Shown here piece after piece: positions 1-8,009 of a stretch of DNA of 64,000 nt. Each line of letters begins with the position of its first letter. Within the stretch, counting starts at the first letter, position 1. A program made the translations under genes and the position numbers. Origin of the DNA: Exiguobacterium aurantiacum DSM 6208 (GTDB lineage: Bacteria; Bacillota; Bacilli; Exiguobacteriales; Exiguobacteriaceae). Below the pieces are notes generated by a model, which saw only the letters and a list, made by a program, of their open reading frames with translations, did no database searches and had not been told where the DNA came from. Where the stretch lies: the NCBI RefSeq assembly GCF_000702585.1, contig NZ_JNIQ01000001.1:1865001-1929000 (forward strand), given 5' to 3'.

Positions 1-640
1 CTAACCCAAGATTGCCTTTCTTCGTGACGATGAAGACGACGAGCCCGATGAACATCCCGACGGCGGCGAGGGCGAAGCCCCAATGGAAGCCGTAATCGGC
101 CTGCACTTGTCCGACGATGAGCGGGGAGATAAACGCCCCGAGGTTGATGCCCATATAGAAGATACTGAAACCGGCATCGCGACGACGGTCCGTCTCATGG
201 TACAAGTCGCCGACGATGCTCGAGACGTTCGGTTTCAAGAGACCGGTGCCGATGACGATCAGCCCCATCGAGATGAACAAGAACGTCAGGCTGCCTAGTA
301 CCGACAAGACGATATGTCCAAGCATGATGAACACACCGCCGTAGAAGACGGCCCGTGACGTCCCGAACACGCGGTCCGCGAGCCAGCCGCCGATGACCCC
401 AGACATATAGACGAGCGCCCCGTACACCGACATGATCGACAAGGCGACGTTTCGGTCAAGGCCGAGACCGCCCTCGGACACTTCGTAATACATGTAAAAG
501 ACAAGGATGGCCCGCATCCCGTAGTACGAGAAACGTTCCCAAAACTCTGTGAAGAACAACGTGAACAATCCTTTAGGTTGTCCGAAAAAACCTTTTTGTG
601 GCACGCTGTCCACGATTTTCTGTTTATCGATTCTTTCCAT
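1..640 (-). CDS. POT/PTR2 family proton-coupled peptide transporter (3' end outside window)
   Basis: Reading leftwards from ATG at 638-640, an open frame of 213 codons runs off the window edge without a stop. The N-terminal part carries the PTR2 signature [17 protein letters not shown] (about residues 28-44), and further on [16 protein letters not shown], the second POT signature. Several hydrophobic segments alternate with short loops, including a GGWLADR loop of the MFS type. Family members are about 480-500 residues and import di- and tripeptides using the proton gradient, so less than half is visible. The start has a GGGAGGG ribosome binding site and a sigma-A promoter just upstream. It stands alone, separated from the MFS gene by a terminator. 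Confidence 0.9.
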   Translation of the reverse strand, partial: MERIDKQKIVDSVPQKGFFGQPKGLFTLFFTEFWERFSYYGMRAILVFYMYYEVSEGGLGLDRNVALSIMSVYGALVYMSGVIGGWLADRVFGTSRAVFYGGVFIMLGHIVLSVLGSLTFLFISMGLIVIGTGLLKPNVSSIVGDLYHETDRRRDAGFSIFYMGINLGAFISPLIVGQVQADYGFHWGFALAAVGMFIGLVVFIVTKKGNLGL

Positions 641-663
641 GAAAGATCCCTCCCAACTTTCAT

Positions 664-692
664 ATCATAAAAAGAACCGTTATGTTTGTAAA
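664..692 (-). promoter_or_regulatory. sigma-A promoter of the peptide transporter gene
   Basis: On the minus strand TTTACA (687-692) and TATGAT (664-669) are separated by exactly 17 bases, about 25 bases upstream of the transporter start codon. Confidence 0.65.
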
Positions 693-739
693 GTAAAAAC
701 GAATTTCCGCTTCAAAATTTAACTATAATGAAATGAAAC

Positions 740-774
740 TAAAAACCACACTAAACAGCGGGGTTTAGTGTGGT
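740..774 (-). terminator. Rho-independent terminator of the MFS gene
   Basis: A perfect 12-bp stem (ACCACACTAAAC pairing with GTTTAGTGTGGT) closes a 6-base loop and is followed by TTTTT on the minus strand, directly downstream of the MFS stop codon. Confidence 0.9.
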
Positions 775-781
775 CTTAAGG

Positions 782-2026
782 TCAAGCCGTCTTCTGTTTG
801 GCTTCTGTCGCGCGGACCCGACGTCCGAGCTGCCAGTAGATGAGACCGGAGACGCAGCTGGCGAGGCCAACAAGGAGGAGGGCGACGTGGCCGGCACCGC
901 GATTGAAGAACAAGCTCGCGAACAGCGGCGCCGTCACGCCCCCGATCAACCACTGGATGCTGGCGGCCCCATTGTAGGCCCCGCGCATGTTCTCAGGCGC
1001 GATCATGGCGATGAACGTCTGTTGGACCGGTGACATGATCATCTCCCCGAGCGTATAGAACGCATAGACGGCGAGCAAGATCGAGACGAGCATGAGATAT
1101 GGCGTGCCGACTGAATAAAGGAGACGCGGAACGACGGCGAGGAGCATCATGCCGACACCGAACACGGTCGCCCCGGCGAGCATGACGTTCCCGAACGGTT
1201 TTTGGCCGAGCTTCGAGGCGATCGGGAACTGGAACAAGACGACCATGATGCCGTTCAAGGCGAGCAAGTATGCGAACGGGTTTTGCCGGTCCGTGAACGT
1301 CGGGAACGATTCTCGCAAGAATAGCGGCAACATGCTCTCGACGATGGCAAAGCCCATCGAGATGAAGACGCCGGCGAAAATGAAGACGAGGAAGACGCGG
1401 TCCTGGGCGAAGACGCGCAACACGTCTTGGTTCGACAACGTCTCGTGCTCGGTCGTCTCCGGCAACGTCTCACGAATCCATTTGGCCAGGACGAGCGCAT
1501 AGATCCCGAACACGACTGCCGCCGCGAAAAAGATATATTGTCGGTCGAGGAAGAGGACGGCACTGCCAAGGAGCGGACCGAACGCGGCCCCGATGTTGTG
1601 CCCCATGCGGAGCAAGCCGAACGCTTCGTTCAACTGCTCCGGTTCGGTCACGTCGGCGACCATGGCGCTCGCGGCCGGGTGGAACAGTGAATTCGTCAAA
1701 CCGAGCATCGCGTTTAGAAGCAACAACGGCCAGAACGAGTCGGCGAAGGCGAAGCCGACGAGTGCGAGCGCATCCCCGATGATGGCGATCATCATGACGG
1801 GCTTGCGGCCATAGATGTCCGCGAAACGTCCGCCGATGACCGAGCCGATGAGCGCCATGATCGGTCCTGTCGCCAGGATGACCCCGACTTGGACGTAACT
1901 GTCGAGCTTGTCACTATAGTAGAGGACGAGGAACGGGGCGATCATGAACATCATGACGCCGGTGATCGTCTCGCCGAGAAAACGGATCCAAATGTTGCGG
2001 TCGAGCCGCTTGAGTGATTGATACAT
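782..2026 (-). CDS. MFS transporter, probable multidrug efflux pump
   Basis: A 414-residue major facilitator with about 12 hydrophobic segments. The loop between helices 2 and 3 contains the MFS motif A as GGRFADIYGRKPVM (about residues 66-79). The N-terminus WIRFLGETITG and overall length resemble Bacillales 12-helix drug exporters of unknown substrate. The start ATG (2024-2026) follows a modest CAGGTG ribosome binding site and sits only about 30 bases after a strong intrinsic terminator. That terminator is preceded by a small translated-looking leader ORF. This arrangement (promoter, leader peptide, terminator, pump) is typical of antibiotic-induced attenuation, so export of a ribosome-targeting drug is a reasonable but unproven guess. 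Confidence 0.85.
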   Translation of the reverse strand: MYQSLKRLDRNIWIRFLGETITGVMMFMIAPFLVLYYSDKLDSYVQVGVILATGPIMALIGSVIGGRFADIYGRKPVMMIAIIGDALALVGFAFADSFWPLLLLNAMLGLTNSLFHPAASAMVADVTEPEQLNEAFGLLRMGHNIGAAFGPLLGSAVLFLDRQYIFFAAAVVFGIYALVLAKWIRETLPETTEHETLSNQDVLRVFAQDRVFLVFIFAGVFISMGFAIVESMLPLFLRESFPTFTDRQNPFAYLLALNGIMVVLFQFPIASKLGQKPFGNVMLAGATVFGVGMMLLAVVPRLLYSVGTPYLMLVSILLAVYAFYTLGEMIMSPVQQTFIAMIAPENMRGAYNGAASIQWLIGGVTAPLFASLFFNRGAGHVALLLVGLASCVSGLIYWQLGRRVRATEAKQKTA

Positions 2027-2052
2027 ACGGGTTCACCTGTTTATGAGAAAGT

Positions 2053-2093
2053 AAAAAGGGACGCAGCATGCACGGAAGCATACTCGTCCCTTT
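2053..2093 (-). terminator. Attenuator hairpin immediately upstream of the MFS gene
   Basis: The minus-strand RNA can form a roughly 16-bp stem: AAAGGGACG with CGUCCCUUU, continued by AGUAUGC with GCAUGCU with one bulge and a G-U pair. It is followed by UUUUUA. The hairpin lies between the leader ORF and the pump start codon, so read-through must be regulated for expression. Confidence 0.8.
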
Positions 2094-2136
2094 AAATTTG
2101 CGCATGCCACGGATGGGCAGGCAAAACCGATCTTTT

Positions 2137-2202
2137 TCAGAAAAGTCGAGGCGCCCGCCCGTCAATATGAAGTTTCGTTTGTGGTACGTTCATGACTGAC
2201 AT
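2137..2202 (-). CDS. 21-residue leader peptide of the MFS gene
   Basis: A short ORF reads MSVMNVPQTKLHIDGRAPRL plus a final F, then TGA. Its ATG (2200-2202) has an ideal AGGAGG (2210-2215) seven bases upstream, better than the ribosome binding site of the pump itself. A good promoter lies 40-70 bases upstream and a terminator hairpin follows. The coding evidence is the start context only. The sequence matches no leader peptide I recognise. The inferred role is coupling ribosome stalling on this ORF to read-through of the attenuator. Confidence 0.6.
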   Translation of the reverse strand: MSVMNVPQTKLHIDGRAPRLF

Positions 2203-2244
2203 GGGGCAGCCTCCTTTCGTGAATGTCGTGTGTCTACGTTTCAA

Positions 2245-2273
2245 ATGTATGACAGGTAGTTTCAATATGTCAA
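2245..2273 (-). promoter_or_regulatory. sigma-A promoter of the leader peptide-MFS unit
   Basis: TTGACA (2268-2273) and ATACAT (2245-2250) on the minus strand with a 17-base spacer. The predicted transcript begins about 35 bases before the leader peptide start. Confidence 0.7.
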
Positions 2274-2286
2274 CACATTTCTCTAG

Positions 2287-3387
2287 CTACAGGAGCTCGT
2301 TCAAGTTCTTGCGGGTGAGCCGGTAATCGATGAGCCGCGACAAGATGACTTGAATCATCGCCGTCACCGGCACGCTGACGAACATCCCGACGAGGCCGAA
2401 CAAACTGCCGCCGATGATGATCGAGGTGATGACCCAGAACGGGGTGATGCCGACGCTGTCGCCGAGTATCTTCGGTCCGAGCCACAATCCGTCGAACTGT
2501 TGCAGCAAGAAGATGAATACCAAGACGAGAACGGCCGTGAACGGGTCATAGAAGTATGTGATGATGAACGCCGGGATCATGCCGAGGAGCGGGCCGACGT
2601 ACGGGATGAAGTTCAAGATCCCGATGATGACACCGAGTAAGAGCGCGTACGGTGCACCGATAACGAGGAGACCGACGACGGCCATCACACCGATGATGAG
2701 GCAGTCGAGTGACTTGCCGATGATATAGCGCTTGAAGATATAGTCCATCTCCTGGAAGATGTCGATCGTCGTCTTCGCCGTGGCGACCGGGAACATTGCA
2801 TACAGCAGACGCTTGAACATGCGGGCGAACACTTCCTTGTCTTTCAACAAGTAGATCGAGATGACGATGCCGATCAAGAAGTTGATGAGTGTCATCGTGA
2901 AGCTCGAGACGTAGCTGACCGAGGACAACACGGCCGCCTCGACCCAACCGGAGTAACGTTCCTCGAATCGTTTGAAGTCGAGCGTCTGAGCAATCGTCTC
3001 GTTATAATCGTGTAAAAACGTGTTCAATTGCCCTAAGAACCCATCGATTTGGCGAATGTAAAACGGGAGCTCCTCGATGAGCGACGAGACACTCGAATAT
3101 ATCCGCGGGAACAGCGTCACGGCCGAGATGACGAGCAACCCGATGAACGTCACGTAGACGATCAACAGCCCTTGATATCGTTTCAGTGCGAACCGTTCTT
3201 CCATATAAGAAAGGACCGTGTTCAACAACAAGGCGATGGCGATTCCCATGATGACGGGCGTCAACAGTTGAAACGTGTATTGTAAAACGCGAGAGATCGT
3301 GTCCGGCTCACTGATGACTCGCCATAAGACGAGAAAGATTAGGCCGATCACACTTAATTTCAAAATCAACTGACGGTTTAGCTCCAC
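2287..3387 (-). CDS. AI-2E family (UPF0118) membrane transporter
   Basis: A 366-residue integral membrane protein with 7-8 hydrophobic segments: two at the N-terminus (about residues 8-50), a loop, then pairs near 60-80, 155-175, 215-265, 280-300 and 315-345. The conserved GILNFIPYVGPLLGMIPA segment (about 256-273) is typical of the AI-2E/PerM exporter family, which includes B. subtilis YtvI-like proteins. Family functions range from AI-2 export to Na+/H+ antiport, so no substrate is assigned. It is a single gene. Its stop codon lies only 14 bases from the MFS promoter, and I see no strong terminator between them. Confidence 0.85.
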   Translation of the reverse strand: MELNRQLILKLSVIGLIFLVLWRVISEPDTISRVLQYTFQLLTPVIMGIAIALLLNTVLSYMEERFALKRYQGLLIVYVTFIGLLVISAVTLFPRIYSSVSSLIEELPFYIRQIDGFLGQLNTFLHDYNETIAQTLDFKRFEERYSGWVEAAVLSSVSYVSSFTMTLINFLIGIVISIYLLKDKEVFARMFKRLLYAMFPVATAKTTIDIFQEMDYIFKRYIIGKSLDCLIIGVMAVVGLLVIGAPYALLLGVIIGILNFIPYVGPLLGMIPAFIITYFYDPFTAVLVLVFIFLLQQFDGLWLGPKILGDSVGITPFWVITSIIIGGSLFGLVGMFVSVPVTAMIQVILSRLIDYRLTRKNLNELL

Positions 3388-3493
3388 TAGTCCATCCCCT
3401 CATCCTATATTTTTTTCAGAATAACGTTCTTCTTTTACTATGACCGTTTTTTTTCAGGGTTTCAAGAGGCCATAGCAATTTTCAAAATAAGGA

Positions 3494-3522
3494 TTGACAG
3501 GATTGGTAACGTTTGGTTTACT
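3494..3522 (+). promoter_or_regulatory. sigma-A promoter of the first S-box operon
   Basis: TTGACA (3494-3499), a 17-base spacer and TTTACT (3517-3522), ending about 33 bases before the SAM riboswitch. Confidence 0.7.
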
Positions 3523-3555
3523 AAAGGACATATTACACATAAATCGCATATAAAC

Positions 3556-3720
3556 ACTTTCTATCAAGAGAAGCGGAGGGACTGGCCCGATGAAGCTTCA
3601 GCAACAGATTGTATACCAATACTGTGCTAATTCCAGCAAGGTGACCTTGAGAGATGGGAAGGTGGTTGTTTGAATACGTCCGTATCTCGACACCCCTTTC
3701 CGTGGAAAGGGGTGTTTTTT
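3556..3720 (+). promoter_or_regulatory. SAM-I (S-box) riboswitch with terminator, upstream of the aminotransferase operon
   Basis: The aptamer (3556-3662) has the S-box core elements in order: CTATCAAGAG, GGAGGGACTGGCCC, GATGAAGC, CAGCAAC, GTGCTAATTCCA and a closing GAGATGGGAAG that pairs with the 5' CTTTCTATC. A terminator (3690-3720) with stem ACACCCCTTTC and U6 follows. By known S-box behaviour, SAM binding lets the terminator form and turns the operon off. Confidence 0.95.
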
Positions 3721-3737
3721 GCATAGGAGGACCATCC

Positions 3738-4913
3738 ATGGCAGACAGACGTTCAAACTTACTTAAAACTTTACCACCCCAACATTTCGTCGGGCTCGCG
3801 AAAGAAGTGGCCGCGCTCGAACAGGCCGGGGCCGACATCATCCGGCTCGGACAAGGGACGCCGGACTTGCCGACGCCAAAGCCGATCTGTGAGGCGCTCG
3901 AGACGGCGCTCGCGAATCCGGACACGCATCAGTATGGCCCGTTCCGTGGGCAAAGCCGTTTGAAACAGGCGGTGGCGACGTTCTACTTGAACGAGTACGG
4001 GGTCGAGATCGATGCCGAGAGCGAGGTCGCAATTTTGATCGGGTCGAAATCGGGGCTGATCACGCTCCCACAATGCGTCCTTGAACCAGAGGAGGGCATC
4101 CTGCTCCCGAACCCGGGCTACCCGGACTATATCTCCGGGGCCCGGCTCGCCGGGGCGCGCGTCCACGACCTCGTCTTGACAGAAGCCAACGATTTTCTTC
4201 CGGATTACGAGACGCTCGACACGCACGGGGCGCGGCTCATGTATTTGAACTACCCGAGCAATCCGACCGGCGCCGTCGCGACGCCACGCTTTTTCGAGGA
4301 GACGGTGCAATTCGCCAAGGAGCGGGAACTGATGGTCGTCCACGACTTCGCCTACGGCAGTATCGGCTTTGACGGCCATGTCCCGCCGAGCTTCCTTCAA
4401 GCCGACGGGGCGAAAGAGGTCGGCATCGAAGTGTACACGATGTCGAAGGCGTTCAACATGTCTGGCTGGCGCGTCGCCTTCGCCGTCGGCAACAAGGATA
4501 TCATCGAGGCGATCAACACGTATCAAGACCACGTCCACGTCAGCGTGTTCTCGGCCATCCAAGAGGCGGCGGTCGCAGCGCTCGAGTCACCAAAATCCGT
4601 CCGCGATGACCTGGCCCGTCTATACGAGGCTCGGCGGGACCGATTGGTGGACGGGTTGCGTCGAGCCGGTTGGGACGTCCCGGCCCCGAAAGGTTCATTC
4701 TTCGTCTGGGCGAGAGTGCCGGAGGGAGATGCCAAGTCGTTTTCGCAGAAGTTGCTCCATGAGGCAGGCGTCGCGGTGACGCCAGGATATTTCTTCGGCG
4801 CGGAAGGTGAACAGTACGTCCGGTTCGGCCTCGTCTCGCCGGAACCGAAGATTGACGAGGCCGTCGCGCGCATCGAGCAGCTGTTCGCCGCTTATGAGGA
4901 GGTGCGGGCATGA
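3738..4913 (+). CDS. mtnE: PLP-dependent aminotransferase, MtnE-like (methionine salvage)
   Basis: A 391-residue fold-type I aminotransferase. Visible features are LNYPSNPTGA (substrate-binding Asn-Pro region), VVHDFAYGSIGFDG (PLP-binding Asp and Tyr), the Schiff-base lysine in YTMSKAFNMSGWR and the late arginine in QYVRFGLVSP. The wording closely follows Bacillales MtnE, which converts 2-keto-4-methylthiobutyrate to methionine. The S-box upstream supports a sulfur role. ATG 3738 follows AGGAGG; the in-frame upstream extension to 3654 is rejected because it would run through the riboswitch terminator. The stop overlaps the next start (ATGA). Related LL-diaminopimelate or aspartate aminotransferases remain possible. 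Confidence 0.8.
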   Translation: MADRRSNLLKTLPPQHFVGLAKEVAALEQAGADIIRLGQGTPDLPTPKPICEALETALANPDTHQYGPFRGQSRLKQAVATFYLNEYGVEIDAESEVAILIGSKSGLITLPQCVLEPEEGILLPNPGYPDYISGARLAGARVHDLVLTEANDFLPDYETLDTHGARLMYLNYPSNPTGAVATPRFFEETVQFAKERELMVVHDFAYGSIGFDGHVPPSFLQADGAKEVGIEVYTMSKAFNMSGWRVAFAVGNKDIIEAINTYQDHVHVSVFSAIQEAAVAALESPKSVRDDLARLYEARRDRLVDGLRRAGWDVPAPKGSFFVWARVPEGDAKSFSQKLLHEAGVAVTPGYFFGAEGEQYVRFGLVSPEPKIDEAVARIEQLFAAYEEVRA

Positions 4914-5926
4914 TTCGTCAAGCCGTCCTCGAGTATGACCACGACGACGATGCCCTCGATCGGCTCGGCGAACTGATCGGAGGCCGCCGGGTGCATGTGT
5001 TGCGCGGGCGACACGGCTACCCCGTCGTCGAACGGCTGCTTCCTTCTTTGAAGGCGTATCCGGCAACATCGTTCGCAGGCGAGTGCACGGATCGCGAGGC
5101 GGACCGAGTCGACCTTGACGGAGCGGACGTCTTAGTCGCCATCGGTGGCGGCAAGCTCGTCGACACGGCCAAGCTCGTCGCCGTGCGGAACGGCGTCCCG
5201 CTCATCGTCATCCCGACGCTCGCTTCTAACTGTGCGGCGTTCACCCCGCTCAGCGTCGTGTACCGGGAAGACGGGAGCTACGACCGGTACGACGTATTCC
5301 GTGTCATCATCGAACGCGTCATCGTCGACGCCCGGGTCATCGCGTCTTCACCGTACGATTATTACCGAGCCGGGGTCATCGACACGGTCGCGAAGTTCTA
5401 TGAGGCCCGCTATTTGAGCGGTGATAACTCGACCGTTGCGGGTGTCGATGCCGGAATCGCGCTCTCCAAGCAATGTCATCGTCTGCTCGAAATCGAGCTA
5501 ACCGAGACCGCCTTCCGCTCATACAGCGAAGGGACGCGCTACGCGGTCGACCACGTGCTCGCCATCGGCGGAGCTGTCGGTGGCTTCGGGGATGCTGGGA
5601 CACGGGTCGCCGTCGCGCACGCCGTCCATAACGCACTCAGCGAGTTCGAGACGACCCATGCTTTCCTCCACGGGGACAAGGTCGGTTTCGGATTGCTCGT
5701 TCAGGAGTCCTTGCGCCGCTCGCCCGACGTGGCTGTGCTTCGTTCGTGGCTCGAGCAAGTGGAGGCCCCGACGACGCTCGACGCGCTCGGTCTTTCTGCG
5801 GACGACATCCCACGTCTCGTGGCCTCGGTTATGAGGGAGACGACGTTGCAACAGTTGCCCGAACCGCTTGATAGTGACTATTTGAAAATAATTTTTGAAA
5901 ATTTACAGAAAACTATTTACAGATAA
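4910..5926 (+). CDS. Iron-containing alcohol dehydrogenase family protein (GldA/HcxA-like)
   Basis: A 338-residue Fe-ADH family protein. The nucleotide-binding motif is AIGGGKLVDTAKLVA (about residues 80-94), followed by IPTLASNCAAFTPLSVVY, as in glycerol dehydrogenase-like enzymes. Metal ligands are probably Asp in YRAGVIDTVAKFYEA and the histidines in AHAVHNALS and THAFLHGDKVGFG. It overlaps the aminotransferase by four bases and shares the SAM riboswitch. In E. coli the methionine aminotransferase YbdL lies near the Fe-ADH YbdH/HcxA, which reduces 2-oxoacids. By analogy this enzyme may interconvert 2-keto-4-methylthiobutyrate and its hydroxy acid. The substrate assignment is an inference. 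Confidence 0.8.
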   Translation: MIRQAVLEYDHDDDALDRLGELIGGRRVHVLRGRHGYPVVERLLPSLKAYPATSFAGECTDREADRVDLDGADVLVAIGGGKLVDTAKLVAVRNGVPLIVIPTLASNCAAFTPLSVVYREDGSYDRYDVFRVIIERVIVDARVIASSPYDYYRAGVIDTVAKFYEARYLSGDNSTVAGVDAGIALSKQCHRLLEIELTETAFRSYSEGTRYAVDHVLAIGGAVGGFGDAGTRVAVAHAVHNALSEFETTHAFLHGDKVGFGLLVQESLRRSPDVAVLRSWLEQVEAPTTLDALGLSADDIPRLVASVMRETTLQQLPEPLDSDYLKIIFENLQKTIYR

Positions 5927-5944
5927 AAGAAAAACGAGTAAGAT
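5916..5944 (+). promoter_or_regulatory. Promoter of the metQNI unit
   Basis: TTTACA (5916-5921), 17 bases, TAAGAT (5939-5944), placed 25 bases before the second S-box and overlapping the 3' end of the Fe-ADH gene. Confidence 0.55.
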
Positions 5945-5968
5945 TAAGACAATTAAATAAGACCGATT

Positions 5969-6127
5969 GCTTATCAAGAGTGGTGGAGGGACTGGCCCTG
6001 TGAAACCCGGCAACCAGATCGTTATGATCATGGTGCTAATTCCAACAGACGAAACGTCTGGGAGATGAGCGTGTCCGACTTCGATTTGTCGTGCCCGCCG
6101 CTCTTTGTGAGTAGCGGGCTTTTATTT
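5969..6127 (+). promoter_or_regulatory. SAM-I (S-box) riboswitch with terminator, upstream of metQNI
   Basis: The aptamer (5969-6070) shows GCTTATCAAGAG, GGAGGGACTGGCCCTGTGAA, CCCGGCAACC, GTGCTAATTCCA and the closing GAGATGAGC. A terminator stem GCCCGC/GCGGGC (6093-6119) with TTTTATTTT follows. It is closer to the S-box consensus than the first copy and controls a methionine importer, a classic S-box target. Confidence 0.97.
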
Positions 6128-6144
6128 TGGAGGAGGAATCATTC

Positions 6145-6965
6145 ATGAACATCAAACAGAAAACAGTATTTGCCGGAACATCATTACTCGCCGCCATCGC
6201 GCTCTCAGCGTGTGGGCAATCTGATGCGAGCGAGGCGCTCAGCAACGAGTCGCTCACGATCGGTGTGACCGGGGGCCGCACCAGCAAATTGCCGAGGAAG
6301 TGAAGAAGCTCGCGGCTGAGGACGGACTCGAACTCGACATCAAAGTGTTCAACGATTACAACACCCCGAACGCCGCGCTCGCCGAGGGTAGCCTTGACGT
6401 GAACAGCTATCAGACGTTGTCGTTCCTTGAACTGCAAAAGTCCGATAAAGGCTATAAGATCGACGACGTGTTCAAGACGGTCGCCTTCCCGATGGGGCTC
6501 TATTCGGACAAGTTGACAGACATCGACGAATTGAAAGAAGGCGACAAGGTCGCCGTGCCGAACGACCCGGCGAACGAACTTCGTGCCCTTCGCCTCTATG
6601 AGACGGCCGGCCTCATCACACTCAAGGAAGGATTGACGGACAAGGCGACGAAACGAGACATCGCCGAGAACCCGCTCAACCTCGAGTTCATCGAGCTCGA
6701 AGCGTCCCAGCTCCCGACGCAACTCCCTGAGGTCGCCCTCGCGGCGATCAACACGAACTTCGCGATGGGGGCGGGGCTCTCGATCAACGAGGACGCCCTA
6801 TTCCATGAAGACACGGTCGACAACCCGTATCCGAACTACGTCGTCGTCCGGACCGACAACAAAGAAGACGAGGTCGTCGAGACGCTCAAGTCGTACTACC
6901 ACTCTGACGAGATTCGGACGTTCATCGAAGAGACGTTCAACGGCTCGATTGTCCCGGCGTTTTAA
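6145..6965 (+). pseudogene. metQ: metQ, methionine ABC transporter substrate-binding lipoprotein, frameshifted
   Basis: ATG 6145 with GGAGGAGG upstream begins a lipoprotein signal peptide ending in the lipobox LSAC (about residues 20-23), then SLTIGVT. After GTGACC the frame breaks in a G5 run (6271-6275): the original frame stops at 6300, while the remaining 220 residues continue one frame over with typical NlpA/MetQ sequence (VNSYQTLSFLELQ, VAVPNDPANELRALRLYE, YPNYVVVRT). Adding one base gives 273 residues, the normal MetQ length, with the expected V-T-x-G-P-H-Q-Q join. Either the gene is truly broken or a base was lost in sequencing; the intact metN and metI downstream make an error or recent mutation likely. 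Confidence 0.85.
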
Positions 6966-6974
6966 GGAGGTCCT

Positions 6975-8009
6975 ATGATCGCACTCAAACATATCAAAAA
7001 GACGTTCACTGTCAACAAAGGAACGGTCACGGCGCTCGATGACGTGTCGCTCACGATCGAAAAAGGCGAGATCTTCGGCATCATCGGGCGCAGCGGGGCC
7101 GGCAAGAGCACGCTCATCCGGATGATCAACCTGCTTGAACGCCCGACGTCGGGCCAAGTCGAGATTGAAGGACAAGACATCACGAAACTAGGGAAGAAGG
7201 AACTCTCGAAGCTCCGGCACCGCATCGGGATGATCTTTCAACATTACAACTTGCTGAAGACGGCCACGGTCGAAGAGAACGTCGCCATCCCGCTCCGTCT
7301 CGAAGGTCTCGATAAACAGACGATCCGACAGCGCGTCGACAAATACCTCGACATCGTCGGACTGACCGACCATCGTAAGCATTACCCGGAGCAACTTTCA
7401 GGTGGCCAGAAACAACGCGTCGCCATCGCCCGTGCCCTCGCGCATGAGCCTGACATTCTTCTTAGCGACGAGGCGACGAGCGCGCTCGATCCGGAGACGA
7501 CCGAATCGATCCTCGACTTGTTGCTCGAGATCAACCGCGAGCTCGGGTTGACGATTTTCCTGATCACCCACGAGATGGAAGTCATCGAACGGATCTGCGA
7601 CCGTGTCGCCGTCATCGACTGCGGCAAGATCGTCGAGGAAGGCGACGTGCTCGATGTGTTCGCCGACCCGGTGCATACGACGACGCAAAAGTTCTTGAAG
7701 ACGAACCTCGACGTGCCGGAAGAAGTCGTCAAAGAACTGAGCACGCACGGTACGCTCGTCCACTTGTCGTTCATCGGCAGCCAGACCGAACAGGCCGTCC
7801 TCGCCCAGCTGACGAAACGGTTCGGCCTCCTCCCGAACATCATTGGGGGCGGCATCAAGAAATTGAAGCGTGGTCTCGTCGGCAACCTGCTCATCCATCT
7901 CGACGGGGATGCCGACCAGACCGACCAAGCCGTCCGCTATCTCGAAGCGAGCGGCGTGAAAGTGAAGGAGGTGACGAACCATGCTACAGTTTTGGGCCGA
8001 CTGGGGTGA
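6975..8009 (+). CDS. metN: MetN, methionine ABC transporter ATP-binding protein
   Basis: A 344-residue ABC ATPase with Walker A GRSGAGKST (about residues 38-46), Q-loop in MIFQHYNLL, signature LSGGQKQR, Walker B ILLSDEATSALD and switch histidine in LITHEMEV. The C-terminal 90 residues form the NIL domain (LSFIGSQTEQAVLAQLTKRF onwards) that binds methionine and inhibits transport in MetN proteins. AAGGAGG precedes the ATG, and the gene lies 9 bases after metQ. It powers methionine uptake with MetI and MetQ at the inner face of the membrane. Confidence 0.97.
   Translation: MIALKHIKKTFTVNKGTVTALDDVSLTIEKGEIFGIIGRSGAGKSTLIRMINLLERPTSGQVEIEGQDITKLGKKELSKLRHRIGMIFQHYNLLKTATVEENVAIPLRLEGLDKQTIRQRVDKYLDIVGLTDHRKHYPEQLSGGQKQRVAIARALAHEPDILLSDEATSALDPETTESILDLLLEINRELGLTIFLITHEMEVIERICDRVAVIDCGKIVEEGDVLDVFADPVHTTTQKFLKTNLDVPEEVVKELSTHGTLVHLSFIGSQTEQAVLAQLTKRFGLLPNIIGGGIKKLKRGLVGNLLIHLDGDADQTDQAVRYLEASGVKVKEVTNHATVLGRLG

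Noticed and set aside
1914-2165. 83-codon open frame overlapping the MFS leader region
   Set aside because: No ribosome binding site; it overlaps the attenuator and MFS start in another frame. The 21-codon ORF is better supported.
3654-3737. In-frame upstream extension of the aminotransferase gene
   Set aside because: It runs through the S-box terminator; ATG 3738 has AGGAGG and the normal family length.
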